From: Nitrospira japonica
GTDB lineage: Bacteria; Nitrospirota; Thermodesulfovibrionia; UBA6902
NCBI GenBank assembly: GCA_020723105.1
Contig: DYJL01000006.1
Span: 1 to 64,000, forward strand
Direction: 5' to 3'
DNA length: 64,000 nt
Program-made: the position numbers and the translations under genes
The notes under the pieces: model-generated
Told to the model about the DNA's origin: nothing
Database searches by the model: none
The model's input: only the letters and a program-made list of their open reading frames with translations
Shown here: one piece after another, positions 34,201 to 42,014 of the stretch
Numbering within the stretch: position 1 is the stretch's first letter
Layout of the letters: each line of letters begins with the position of its first letter

Positions 34201-34341
34201 CTGAGTCAGATAAATGCCTCTTTCCCTGAGTTCTGTCAGCAGATTTTTTGTAAGAGCGGTCTTAACGAAGATAATCACTGCCAGGCCCAGAAATACGATT
34301 AATCCGACAGTGAGTATGAGGATTTTGCTGCGTAACTTCAT
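31270..34341 (-). CDS. Large hybrid-sensing histidine kinase (periplasmic sensor, HAMP, three PAS, Cys-rich domain)
   Basis: 1023 residues. Transmembrane helix 1 (about 7-29), an extracytoplasmic sensor of about 130 residues, TM2 (about 163-183), HAMP, three PAS domains (about 245-350, 360-480 and 515-625), then a cysteine-rich module (about 665-740). The module has CYEIKNCTKESCPC, CWQIAGTFCGG and CAEC, matching the so-called two-CW pattern. HisKA (GVAHEINNPMGF) and HATPase (GTGLGLSI) domains follow. It is a full sensor kinase. The Cys-rich block suggests metal or redox sensing. It sits directly downstream of the PhnD-like lipoprotein gene (58-bp gap). Confidence 0.92.
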   Translation of the reverse strand: MKLRSKILILTVGLIVFLGLAVIIFVKTALTKNLLTELRERGIYLTQMLADMNTNNLLTENKLNLQMALNEFKSNNSEVEYVFVLDVNNTVMAHTFKEGFPEALIPINKAYMKGRYNIQQFATNEGNIFEVSVPVVGSHAGFFYVGFSESPLQQKVTDIILFVLEIIMTVIVLGIGIAVVFASRITRPLQTLAEAAKDIGSYNLERKAVVATKDEIGQLGATFNKMTEDLKDTTVSRDYLDMMINSMIDIVMIVDKDLKIRMVNQAAEKLLGYNKEYLMGRPFTVLCGDDRTCFGNVQRLFKEGCFPNTATFYKTKEGATIPVIISASSINSGTNNLDEIVIVAKDNTEYAKVQETLRKEKDKAQNYLDVASVMLLALNSQGNITLINKRGCEILGYEEHEIIGSNWFDNFLPVKIRDDIKQVFEKIMNGEIYNLSYYENSVITRSGEERIIAWQNTLLRDNNGKVSGTLSSGEDITLRKDAEERARESQQMLIKEHNELNATFKKIEIVKKEWEKTMDCIGDMIIITNDSGEIKRVNRVVRDFVGKQYSEIIGRNWEDIIAEEGLETHTFYAGGVDLHQTSTGKWFVLNSYPFSSEDIGYSGNVITLHDATEIKRVSEKLEITTKEINDEREKLSSALERITTLILNVTHHKKFGMDMWNPHLKKCYEIKNCTKESCPCHGKEASRCWQIAGTFCGGQIQGAFAQKYKNCAECNVFKIATADPVYQIVEQFNNMMHVLEMKNKELEDAYTKLKATQVQILQSEKMASIGQLAAGVAHEINNPMGFISSNLGTLSKYLNKLAEFINTQIEIIESLNSTDASERLNELKKKLKLDYILEDLGQLIKESLEGTDRVKKIVQNLKSFSRVDEAEYKFADINECIESTLNIVWNELKYKATVTKEYGEIPQSKCYPHQLNQVFMNLLVNAAQAIEKQGEIKIKTWNGDGFINISISDSGSGIPEDKLNRIFEPFFTTKPVGKGTGLGLSITYDIVKKHGGGIEVASKAGQGTTFTVRLPVTVENDNG

Positions 34342-34399
34342 CTAAAACACCTTTCAGATCTCTCAACCCCTTTGTTCTTATACAAAGCCAGGCTGGTCT

Positions 34400-35332
34400 C
34401 TATTTTTTTATTTCTTTCTGGGCTTCCACCCATCGCTTCATTTCCCTGATAGAATCATAGGCCTTATCGTCTATTGGTATGAACTTTTCTATCATCATAC
34501 CTTTGAGAATTTCCTGCCCTTTCTTGTCATTGTGAGCGTTCAAGAAAATCTGCCGCAGTGTTTCTTTTAATTCAGGGTCTATTCTATGACGGACTACAAC
34601 AGGCGGAATTCCATGAGGAGGCGACTTCTCAATTATTCTGGTTTTTGAGGTAAACTCCGGATTTGTACGATTTGCATATTCCCATATAAGGCTGTCAACG
34701 GCAGCTCCGTCTACAGCCCGTATTGCTACAGCTTTGATGGATTTGTCATGGGCATGTGTGAAGTAATAGCTTTTAAAAAAAGTGTCAGGCGTCTCCTTCA
34801 TTTTAGCAAGCATATATGTGGGATTTAATTTTCCAGTGTTGGATAACGGATCAGTAAAGGCAAAGGTTTTTCCACGAAGCTCTTTAAAACTTTTGACAGG
34901 GCTGTCTTTCGGTACAATAATGTATGAATAATAGACAGCTTCGCCATATGCCAAGGGCGCAACCAGGAGTTCAAGCTCGAATTCAGCATGTCCATCTACA
35001 TACGGGCCGCCGCATACAAAGGCTACGTCAAGCTCCTGATTTTTCAGCATATTATTGATTATTGCATAGTTCTCCCTGTCAACAAATTCTACTTTTCTTC
35101 CGAGGTGATCTCCTATATAATTCAGAAGCTGTTTATAGTAGACAAATCCTGCTCTGGGAGTAGTCATGCCTCCAATTGCGATGCGGAGAGGCTTCTCTCC
35201 TGATGGTTGTTCCGTAGTTTTCAGGTCTGTCTTTTTTGAAAGGTCTATTTTCTTGACATCATCGTTATTGCTGCAGCCCCAGGTCCCGATGATAAAGAGA
35301 CCTATAAAAATCAAAAAATATTTTTTTGCCAT
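34400..35332 (-). CDS. PhnD-like periplasmic substrate-binding lipoprotein
   Basis: 310 residues. A lipoprotein signal peptide ends at the lipobox near GTWGC (Cys about 20). The rest matches the phosphate/phosphite/phosphonate-binding PhnD family (LRIAIGGMTTPRAGFVYYKQLLNYIGDHLGRKVEFV ... AFVCGGPYV ... FAFTDPLSNTG). No ABC permease or ATPase genes lie nearby. Instead it heads a signalling cluster, so it may act as a ligand-binding partner of the adjacent kinase. The ligand cannot be told from sequence. Confidence 0.88.
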   Translation of the reverse strand: MAKKYFLIFIGLFIIGTWGCSNNDDVKKIDLSKKTDLKTTEQPSGEKPLRIAIGGMTTPRAGFVYYKQLLNYIGDHLGRKVEFVDRENYAIINNMLKNQELDVAFVCGGPYVDGHAEFELELLVAPLAYGEAVYYSYIIVPKDSPVKSFKELRGKTFAFTDPLSNTGKLNPTYMLAKMKETPDTFFKSYYFTHAHDKSIKAVAIRAVDGAAVDSLIWEYANRTNPEFTSKTRIIEKSPPHGIPPVVVRHRIDPELKETLRQIFLNAHNDKKGQEILKGMMIEKFIPIDDKAYDSIREMKRWVEAQKEIKK

Positions 35333-35450
35333 GTTACATTACCCCTTTACTTTTAAAACTGTACCCATCCTTTTATGCTACATATAAGCGTCCTCTTCCC
35401 TTAATTATATCGGATTTAACATGCTAAAGCTTAAGATAATGGGGGAATCG

Positions 35451-35524
35451 AGGGATTAGGGGATAGGGGATAAAAACTAAAAACGGTTTAAGCGGCTTAA
35501 GCCGATCTTTAAAAAAAGGTCGTT
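35451..35524. repeat. Dispersed repeat core with heptamers
   Basis: Heptamer units (GGGATTA, GGGGATA; 35451-35472) lead into a palindrome CGGTTTAAGCGGCTTAAGCCG-like core (35484-35504) and an AAAAAAAGGTCG tail. The core matches 7641-7695. It abuts the 3' end of the glutamate synthase gene; no terminal inverted repeats are seen. Confidence 0.7.
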
Positions 35525-35534
35525 TATAACGGCT

Positions 35535-37868
35535 TTAAATATTCTCCACCATCTCCCACACGCCGCAGGGGCATATGCCGGCGCAGAAACTGCAGCCGAT
35601 GCAGAGGTTTTCGTCAACTACGTATTCATATGAGCCGTCTTCATATTCTTTCCTGCTGATGGCCCCGTAATAACAGGTAGCTTCGCACATATGACAATCC
35701 CTGCACACTGCGCAGGACATGCAGCGGTTGGCCTCAGTCTCGGGTTTGAAAGGTTCACCTTTACAGATATCGTAGTAGGCGGTCTTAATCTTTTCATATG
35801 GAACCAGGGGTTTTGGAGAGGGCCTGTAATAAGATTTTCCTGAGAGAAGTGCATGAACAGCATCTGCTGCTTTTCTGCCGTGGCCGATGGCATGTGTTAC
35901 AAGACCGAGCTTTGTGGCATCACCGATTGCAAATACCTTAGGGTCTGAGGTATGACCGACTTCGTCAGCCTCGATCCATCCGTTTTTGTTTGTATGCACA
36001 GATGGCGGCAGAAACTCCGTCATCGGTGTATCGCCTATTGAAATAATGACAACATCCGCATCAAGGGTTGTGCCGTCAGTGAAGTAAATCTTTTTTTCTT
36101 TCTTTATGTATTTGTCAGTGAATTTGGGCCAGATAATTTTTGTGCCAAGCTCTTGTGCGATTTCAAGTTCTTTGCCGAATGCGGCGGGTTTCTGGATATC
36201 AACTGCGGTAACTTCCCGGGCTCCGCAGTGAAAAGCCTGAGCGGCTACGTCCATACCGACATTGCCGGCGCCGATGACAACTATTCTTTTATTCTTTAGT
36301 TTTGGAATGCTTCCGGTATTTATTCCTCTCAAAAAGTCATATGCGGAAACTGTATCTTCTGCGCCGCCGATATTCATCATCCTCGGCTTGTGTGCTCCGC
36401 ATGCAACTACTACAGCATCATGCTTTTTGTATATATCTTCAAATTTCTTTTTATTTACAACGGTGTCAAGGTGGATTGCAACTCCTATCTCTTCAAACCG
36501 TGACAGCTCTTTCTTCAGCACTTTCTGAGGCAGCCTCTCTCTTGGAATGCAGAGTTCGAGTTTGCCGCCGAGTTTTCCGGCAGCTTCATAAATATCAACG
36601 TTATGTCCCTTTAATGCAAGCTGCCAGGCAGCGGAAAGTCCGCCCGGGCCCCCGCCGATGACAGCAACCTTTTTTGAAGTTTTCTTTGCCTTCTTAGGTG
36701 CCTTTACATTAAGACTTGCTTTGCCCATTTCCTTTATATTAAAAGCGCTGTCTACTTGCGATCTTGTACAGGCCTGCATGCAAAGGTTAGGGCATACCTC
36801 ACCACATACTGAGGCTGGCAGCGGACTGTATTGCAGAACCAGTTCCAGCGCCTCGTGGAGTTTTCCCGCCCTGATAAGCTGGGCCCGTTTGTGTGTGGGA
36901 ATTCCTGTAGGACATGCATATTCGCAGGGGGGCGCATATTTATAATTGTTCCATAGAGGCTTGTACCTTCTGTCAGTCCCTGTTGTGATATATGGAAGAA
37001 CTGTGAAAGGGTGATTGAGATATTCTGCAAAAATGCCACCTTTGCCGACCCCTGCTTCCCAGACATTGTTACGGAAATCAGTGATTGACATCTTGAAAAC
37101 TTTTTTCTTTGCACGTTCCTGAGCAGTGTAGGGAACGAGCTTCTTCCATGCGTCTCTTGAGCGGGTAAGGTCGTTATAATATTCTGTGCGTTGGATGGCC
37201 TCAAGATAGGGCTTCATGTTTGTGGTAAGCCATTGCCAGTCCTGTTCAGTCAGATCAAGAAGCTTGACATCGCCTTCACTGTAACCCTGAATCGGTCCAT
37301 GGAAGTAAACTACTCCGCTTACCATTCCAACACAGGGACGATAGCCGAGGATGTTTTCAGGATTACGGGGATTTACCCCGCAAACAACTGCAATGCCGCC
37401 TGCTTTAAATTCAGCAAAAGTATCACCAACGTCCCTGAAATACCAGGATTGCGGGGGATCAAACTTAGGATTGTGTTTTGTCATTGTATCGCAGCGCGCC
37501 CCACCACCGCCCTGTACATAGAGAATGCCTTGAGCTGCTGCGTTGTGAGCGCCGTTTGTGACATCTCCGAGCACGGTAATTTTTGCGCCGCAGTTTATCC
37601 ATCCAATGTCGTCAGAGGAGCTTCCTTTTACTACTATCTCAGTGCCAAACAGGCCCATGCTGCCAAGTCTTTGTCCGACAGGCCCTTCTACAGTAAGCTT
37701 TACAGCCTCACCTCTCGGCCAGATTCTGCCGCCTATGCCATGTTGTCCGTCAGCGATAATGTGCAGCTCACGCGCACCCTGACGCACTGCATCCTGGATT
37801 TCTTCTTCAAAAATCCTCGACGGGGTTCGTTTACCGTTGATGTTGCCTTTAAGAATGATTTTTTTCAT
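35535..37868 (-). CDS. Glutamate synthase GXGXG domain fused to FAD/NAD(P)H oxidoreductase and ferredoxin
   Basis: About 777 residues. The N-terminal GltB C-terminal-like GXGXG beta-helix domain (about 1-230) leads into a GltD-type small subunit with Cys motifs (CEYACPTGIPTHKRAQLIRAG; CGEVCPNLC), FAD site (GGGPGGLSAAW) and NAD(P)H site (GAGNVGMDVA). A C-terminal double [4Fe-4S] ferredoxin follows (CRDCHMCEATCYYG; CIGCSFCAGICPCGVW). Start is taken at ATG 37868 (MKKIILKGN); the 17 codons before it read into a palindromic repeat. It completes the split glutamate synthase with the two genes upstream and would feed it electrons. Confidence 0.9.
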   Translation of the reverse strand: MKKIILKGNINGKRTPSRIFEEEIQDAVRQGARELHIIADGQHGIGGRIWPRGEAVKLTVEGPVGQRLGSMGLFGTEIVVKGSSSDDIGWINCGAKITVLGDVTNGAHNAAAQGILYVQGGGGARCDTMTKHNPKFDPPQSWYFRDVGDTFAEFKAGGIAVVCGVNPRNPENILGYRPCVGMVSGVVYFHGPIQGYSEGDVKLLDLTEQDWQWLTTNMKPYLEAIQRTEYYNDLTRSRDAWKKLVPYTAQERAKKKVFKMSITDFRNNVWEAGVGKGGIFAEYLNHPFTVLPYITTGTDRRYKPLWNNYKYAPPCEYACPTGIPTHKRAQLIRAGKLHEALELVLQYSPLPASVCGEVCPNLCMQACTRSQVDSAFNIKEMGKASLNVKAPKKAKKTSKKVAVIGGGPGGLSAAWQLALKGHNVDIYEAAGKLGGKLELCIPRERLPQKVLKKELSRFEEIGVAIHLDTVVNKKKFEDIYKKHDAVVVACGAHKPRMMNIGGAEDTVSAYDFLRGINTGSIPKLKNKRIVVIGAGNVGMDVAAQAFHCGAREVTAVDIQKPAAFGKELEIAQELGTKIIWPKFTDKYIKKEKKIYFTDGTTLDADVVIISIGDTPMTEFLPPSVHTNKNGWIEADEVGHTSDPKVFAIGDATKLGLVTHAIGHGRKAADAVHALLSGKSYYRPSPKPLVPYEKIKTAYYDICKGEPFKPETEANRCMSCAVCRDCHMCEATCYYGAISRKEYEDGSYEYVVDENLCIGCSFCAGICPCGVWEMVENI

Positions 37869-37876
37869 TTTTATTT

Positions 37877-37935
37877 GTAGGGGCAACCCTATGTGGTTGC
37901 CCTCAACCAGGGCAGGCACATAGGCCTGCCCCTAC
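37877..37935. repeat. Short palindromic repeat inside the glutamate synthase operon
   Basis: 59 bp with GTAGGGGCA (37877-37885) and TGCCCCTAC (37927-37935) at its ends and an inner inverted pair (ATGTGGTTGCCC / GGGCAGGCACAT). It occupies the leader of the downstream gene, whose start then lacks a clear ribosome binding site. Confidence 0.8.
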
Positions 37936-37945
37936 ATTTTACAAA

Positions 37946-39607
37946 TCAACACACGTAGCTTATCTGCAGCCTCTCAGCAATTGCATGGTCATCGGTGCTG
38001 ATGCCGTCAGACATGCCTATAGGCAGTTCCATGCTCCGGCCCATAGGCGCAAAAATCTTTTTTAGCTCCACATCCAATGACTTATATACCTCGACCACTC
38101 TTTCCGCAACTACATCAGGGTCCAGCCTTCTGTAAAGTTTTGGATCCTGCGTTGTGATGCCTCTTGGGCATTTGCCGAGGTTGCATACATTGCAGCGGTT
38201 CATTTCATCTCCATGACAGGCTGCTGCAGCCTGCATGATATATTTCCCGATTGAAACAGCAGAGGCGCCGAGCATGAACAGGGCTGCTGCATTTGCAGCA
38301 AGATTCCCCTTTTTCCCGATGCCGCCCGCAGCAATGAGAGGGAGTTCGTTTTGCTTTCCAAGTTTTACAAGATCCAGATAACATTCTCTTATATTAGATG
38401 CAATGGGATGTCCCATCGTATCCATTGACACATTATATGCGGCTCCTGTGCCTCCGTCTTCTCCATCAACCGAGAGAGCAGCAGCATACTGATTTCTTAC
38501 CAGATTGTTCAACACGGCCTTGGCAGTTCGTGTGCCGGAAATCTTTGGATAGACAGGCACCCGGAAACCCCAGGCCATTGACATGGACTGAATCATCTTG
38601 GCGACAGATTCTTCAATAGAATATTTAGTCTGGTGTGTTGGAGGCGAAGGGAGGTCCACGCCCATTGGCACACCGCGGATTTCGGAGATCAATTTTAAAA
38701 CCTTGTGCGCCATAAGGAGTCCTCCGTCTCCGGGTTTTGCTCCTTGTCCGTACTTGATTTCTATTGCACATGGATCTTCAATCATGTGCGGAAGGGCCCT
38801 TACAATTTCATCCCAGCCAAAATAACCCGAAGCTATCTGTGGAATGAAATATTTTATGAAACGTGATTTGAGAAGCCGCTGAGGCATCCCGCCTTCACCG
38901 GAACACATTACAACTGGCAGGCCTTCAATTTCATTAAGATAGGTAATGCCCATTGCAAGCCCTTCCCACATGGTGGGAGACAAGGCGCCGATGGACATGC
39001 TGCCGATCATGACGGGGTATATTTCCCGGACCGGCGGTATGAATTTACCAGAAATCTTATCTACCTCAAGTTTGCCATTAACCATTTTTAATGGCAGGTC
39101 TTCTGCCGGCAGTATCCGGCCGAGATAAGTTCGGATTCTGAATTCGTGTCTGCCTGCATCGAGTGCAGGGTCTGTAAGCATTGAAATGCGTGTGAACCTG
39201 AGCCTGTCAAGAGTGGAAGGCTGAGGATCGTTCCTTCTGCCGCCCCTTCTGTAAGGATGTCCACCTTTATTTTTATGAAAGTTGAATTTACTTTGCGGGT
39301 TATACTCCGGCTCAATAGCCTCATTAGGACACACAAGTGCGCAGGTTGCGCACCCTATGCAGTAGCGTTCAATGTTTGTTGTTTGTTTGACGATGGTTGT
39401 AACATAGCGTATTGATTTTGGTTCAGGTGTTCCACCCTCTGACTGCACTACACGCTTAACAACGACTGCAGGTTCTATCGAAAGCATGGGACATACTGCT
39501 GTGCATTTCCCGCAGCGTTTGCACCTGTCGTCACGCCATCTGACTATATAGGGCAGGTCTTTTATTGCCAGTTCGTGATTATGGTCTAACCGTGAAGCTG
39601 GTTCCAT
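37946..39607 (-). CDS. Glutamate synthase FMN-binding (central) subunit with ferredoxin domain
   Basis: 553 residues. An N-terminal two-cluster ferredoxin (CKRCGKCTAVCP, CIGCATCALVCP) is followed by the FMN-binding TIM-barrel glutamate synthase domain (SGEGGMPQRL, IKYGQGAKPGDGG, DGEDGGTGAA, ALGxGG-like AAGGIGKKG). A [3Fe-4S] site is at CNVCNLGKCPRG. This is the archaeal/anaerobe-type synthase core, which turns 2-oxoglutarate plus ammonia into glutamate. A strong AGGAGGTGAT site precedes the ATG; it overlaps the amidotransferase gene by 22 bp. Confidence 0.92.
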   Translation of the reverse strand: MEPASRLDHNHELAIKDLPYIVRWRDDRCKRCGKCTAVCPMLSIEPAVVVKRVVQSEGGTPEPKSIRYVTTIVKQTTNIERYCIGCATCALVCPNEAIEPEYNPQSKFNFHKNKGGHPYRRGGRRNDPQPSTLDRLRFTRISMLTDPALDAGRHEFRIRTYLGRILPAEDLPLKMVNGKLEVDKISGKFIPPVREIYPVMIGSMSIGALSPTMWEGLAMGITYLNEIEGLPVVMCSGEGGMPQRLLKSRFIKYFIPQIASGYFGWDEIVRALPHMIEDPCAIEIKYGQGAKPGDGGLLMAHKVLKLISEIRGVPMGVDLPSPPTHQTKYSIEESVAKMIQSMSMAWGFRVPVYPKISGTRTAKAVLNNLVRNQYAAALSVDGEDGGTGAAYNVSMDTMGHPIASNIRECYLDLVKLGKQNELPLIAAGGIGKKGNLAANAAALFMLGASAVSIGKYIMQAAAACHGDEMNRCNVCNLGKCPRGITTQDPKLYRRLDPDVVAERVVEVYKSLDVELKKIFAPMGRSMELPIGMSDGISTDDHAIAERLQISYVC

Positions 39608-40695
39608 ACTATCACCTCCTGTGCATCTGGTTTAACAATAACCATGTCATATTTCATGGGGAACACATCCAATGATTTATCCCTGTCTGGAATAATGCTG
39701 TCAAGGCCGCACTCTTCGGACATAAGTCCATATTTCCCTTTTACACCTCCGACAACGCCGGGCCTCAGTTTTTTTGCATCCTGAACCATAATGCTGGTTC
39801 CGTCAGGAGTAAAGGCAATGACACAATTAGGACCGTCAATGCAAAGCGGTCTCAGGGAAGTTTTCAGCAATCTGATCGTTTCGCTGTCAGGCCTCGCATC
39901 AATTTCCTTTTGCTTGAGCGGAGTAATAACGTCTTTATAATAAGTGAGCGGATAACCGAGCTGTTTGCAGGTATAATGCAAAATGTGGCAAAAGACTTCA
40001 CTGTCACTATTGTAGCCGATATATCCCGGAAAGTTCCTGCTTATTAAAAATTCCCTGATTGGCACAAATGCTGTATTCTCGCCGTTTGTCATCGAACCAT
40101 ATCCCTGGATAAAAAATGGATGGCACGCATACATATTGATTGCGTAATTGGTATTCTGTCTTCCCTGTGCAAAAATAAGCTTTGCCTTGAGAGGGGATTT
40201 ATCAAGACTGAAAAATTCACAGAGTTCAAGAGGGTCGCCAACTTCTTTTAATGTAATAATGTCCGGATAAAATGAAAAGACTATGATGGACTCATCATTT
40301 TCACCAAATTTCCTGAGAGCCAGCCTTGTCTTCAGAAGAAGGTCTTCTTTTACCTCAAAGGGTTTGTCTTTATATACATCGGGATAATCATAAACCCGTG
40401 CAAAATAATGGTCCCGTCCCGCAATCCCTTTAACGGGATTTATCTTGGGGGTCCAGGCATATTTTAATTTAAAACCGAGCTTGTTCATGTAATCATCAAG
40501 CGTCTTCATCCCCTCCTTGGAACAAATTCCGGACAGAATAGGGTAATCTTTCAAATCTTCAAATTCACCTCCGAGGCTTTTCAGGATAAGCCCCATGCCG
40601 GAACCATCATGCCCTTCTTTCATGGTTTCAAGGGCAGTGATATTCTCTATTGGTGAAAAATATTCATTTGATGTTATAGCAGCAAGTCTGCACAT
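39586..40695 (-). CDS. Glutamate synthase glutaminase subunit (class II amidotransferase)
   Basis: 369 residues. Starts MCRLAAI, placing the N-terminal catalytic Cys at residue 2 after Met removal, the hallmark of class II glutamine amidotransferases. Conserved blocks (GHDGSGMGLILK, YACHPFFIQGYGSMTNGENTAF, SDSEVFCHILHYT) fit the N-terminal domain of GltB. It releases ammonia from glutamine for the FMN subunit encoded next. First gene of the three-gene glutamate synthase operon. Confidence 0.9.
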   Translation of the reverse strand: MCRLAAITSNEYFSPIENITALETMKEGHDGSGMGLILKSLGGEFEDLKDYPILSGICSKEGMKTLDDYMNKLGFKLKYAWTPKINPVKGIAGRDHYFARVYDYPDVYKDKPFEVKEDLLLKTRLALRKFGENDESIIVFSFYPDIITLKEVGDPLELCEFFSLDKSPLKAKLIFAQGRQNTNYAINMYACHPFFIQGYGSMTNGENTAFVPIREFLISRNFPGYIGYNSDSEVFCHILHYTCKQLGYPLTYYKDVITPLKQKEIDARPDSETIRLLKTSLRPLCIDGPNCVIAFTPDGTSIMVQDAKKLRPGVVGGVKGKYGLMSEECGLDSIIPDRDKSLDVFPMKYDMVIVKPDAQEVIVWNQLHG

Positions 40696-40709
40696 AGTGA
40701 TATTCCTTA

Positions 40710-40793
40710 AGTGAGAAGTAGGAAGTTAGGAGTGAGAAGTAAACAAAATAATGCATCAAATTTTTTTCTTTACTTTCTACTTCTTACTTCTTT
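40710..40793. repeat. Heptamer-arm inverted repeat
   Basis: Left arm (40710-40743) consists of AGTGAGA, AGTAGGA, AGTTAGG, AGTGAGA units at exact 7-bp spacing. The right arm (40769-40793) is complementary (CTTTCTACTTCTTACTTCT). Within the 467-bp gap between the amidotransferase and ferredoxin genes; the rest of that gap holds the tRNA. Confidence 0.8.
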
Positions 40794-40924
40794 CAGATAA
40801 ATAAAGCGTCAGATACCATTCCCTTTCATACATCTTTATGGTATAAGACGCTTCTGAATGGTAAAAGCACTGCTTTCGAGCGATAATAATAACAATTATA
40901 GATAGTGTTTGTAAACTTCAAAAA

Positions 40925-41001
40925 TGGCGCGCCCAGCAGGAGTCGAACCTGCAACCTACGGATTCGTAGTCCGGCACTCTATCCAATTGAGCTATGGGCG
41001 C
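40925..41001 (-). tRNA. tRNA-Arg (anticodon ACG)
   Basis: Cloverleaf read on the minus strand: acceptor GCGCCCA pairs with TGGGCGC; the D arm starts TAGCTC; the anticodon loop CTACGAA gives ACG for Arg (CGU and, as inosine, CGC/CGA). The T arm carries TTCGACT, and the CCA tail is encoded (40925-40927). One mismatch at the outer pair of the anticodon stem. 77 nt. Confidence 0.93.
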
Positions 41002-41162
41002 GTGATTGATTTTAAATAATTCTATATTGTTCCGTCAAATTGCAATTAATTATGGAAAAAATTACATCACTGATATGCTAAAATGTGCTATTATAAATTC
41101 GTTTAAAAGAAGTTTACACGTCTGAGAAGACAGACTCAATATTAATACTCAAGGAGGTAGAC

Positions 41163-41348
41163 ATGAAAAAACCAGTCGTTGATTATGATGCATGCACTGG
41201 ATGCGGCACATGCGTTGAATTATGTCCTGAGGTATTTGAACTCGGTGACGATGGAAAGGCTTTCGTTAAAGCCGAGGACAAATGTGACACGTGTGATTGT
41301 CAGGAAGCTGCTGATACATGCCCGTCAGAGGCGATAACTTTTCAATAA
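41163..41348 (+). CDS. Single-cluster [4Fe-4S] ferredoxin
   Basis: 61 residues, small and acidic. CTGCGTC (C-x2-C-x2-C from residue 11) with the distant Cys in CPSEAI forms one [4Fe-4S] cluster. The extra pair CDTCDC replaces the usual second-cluster region and might form a disulfide, as in Desulfovibrio/Thermotoga-type monocluster ferredoxins. Soluble electron carrier; plausible donor to glutamate synthase or other reductases. Good AAGGAGG site; followed by a terminator. Confidence 0.92.
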   Translation: MKKPVVDYDACTGCGTCVELCPEVFELGDDGKAFVKAEDKCDTCDCQEAADTCPSEAITFQ

Positions 41349-41400
41349 CTATCGCTCGATCCTCAGAGCCGGGCCGTTAGTTACAGATAGAAATCAGAGG

Positions 41401-41449
41401 CCTCGTCATAAATATTTTCTTTAAATTTATGGCGGGGTTTTTATTTGTT
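41401..41449 (+). terminator. Intrinsic terminator after the ferredoxin gene
   Basis: 13-bp stem with two G-U pairs (41401-41413 with 41425-41437), then TTTTTATTTG. Confidence 0.8.
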
Positions 41450-41469
41450 TCATTTTCTATTAAGTTATT

Positions 41470-41488
41470 GAAAATGAATTTCAATTTC
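41470..41488 (+). promoter_or_regulatory. Candidate Fur box
   Basis: GAAAATGAATTTCAATTTC matches 13 of 19 positions of the Fur consensus and is itself near-palindromic. It lies directly upstream of the -35 hexamer of the fur-feoB promoter, so Fur could repress its own operon in iron-replete cells. Confidence 0.6.
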
Positions 41489-41489
41489 C

Positions 41490-41518
41490 TTGACAAAAAC
41501 TCGCTGCTGTGTTAATAC
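41490..41518 (+). promoter_or_regulatory. Promoter of fur-feoB
   Basis: Near-perfect sigma-70 promoter: TTGACA (41490-41495), 17-bp spacer, TAATAC (41513-41518). Its expected start falls at about 41525, at or next to the ATG at 41526, so the message may be leaderless. Confidence 0.7.
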
Positions 41519-41525
41519 TATTTGC

Positions 41526-42014
41526 ATGATATCTTCAGGTAGAGGCAAGTCTTCTGCGGTCCCGGAACTCACTGAAAAGAAAGAGCAGTTAAAAAGATTT
41601 TTGAGACAGAAGGGGTTTAAGTCCACCCGCCAGCGGGATATTATTGCCGGTGAATTTCTCAAGTGTACCGAGCATGTTACAGCAGAAGACCTGTATAAGA
41701 AAATCAGCAGCAAGCACATCAATATCGGATTTACGACCATATACAGGACCTTAAAACTCCTTGCAAAATCAGGCCTGGCAACAGAGAGGGTTTTTGCAGA
41801 TAACCTGACGAGATACGAGCCCCTCTCAGCAGAGGAACACCATGATCATCTTATATGCATGGGTTGCGGCTCGATTACAGAATTTGAAAATCCAAAAATT
41901 GAAAAGCTGCAGGAAAGGATCGCAGATGAATTTGGGTTTAATACAGTTACGCACAAAATGGAGTTGTACGGATATTGCAGGATTTGCAAGGGGAGGGCGC
42001 TTGACAGGAGATAA
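41526..42014 (+). CDS. fur: Fur-family metal-dependent transcription regulator
   Basis: About 162 residues. The winged-helix DNA-binding half (STRQRDIIAGEFLKCTEHVTAEDLY...TTIYRTLKLLAKSGLA) precedes the dimerisation/metal half (HHDHLICMGCG ... GYCRICKG), with His-rich site and two CxxC zinc motifs. ATG 41526 is chosen because a start at 41490 would lie inside the promoter. The stop overlaps the feoB start (TAATG), making fur-feoB an operon behind a candidate Fur box. Iron (Fur) is more likely than Zur or PerR given feoB. Confidence 0.9.
   Translation: MISSGRGKSSAVPELTEKKEQLKRFLRQKGFKSTRQRDIIAGEFLKCTEHVTAEDLYKKISSKHINIGFTTIYRTLKLLAKSGLATERVFADNLTRYEPLSAEEHHDHLICMGCGSITEFENPKIEKLQERIADEFGFNTVTHKMELYGYCRICKGRALDRR

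Noticed and set aside
37869-37919. Seventeen extra N-terminal residues on the GXGXG/FAD protein
   Set aside because: They derive from the palindromic repeat between the two genes and are not part of the conserved domain.
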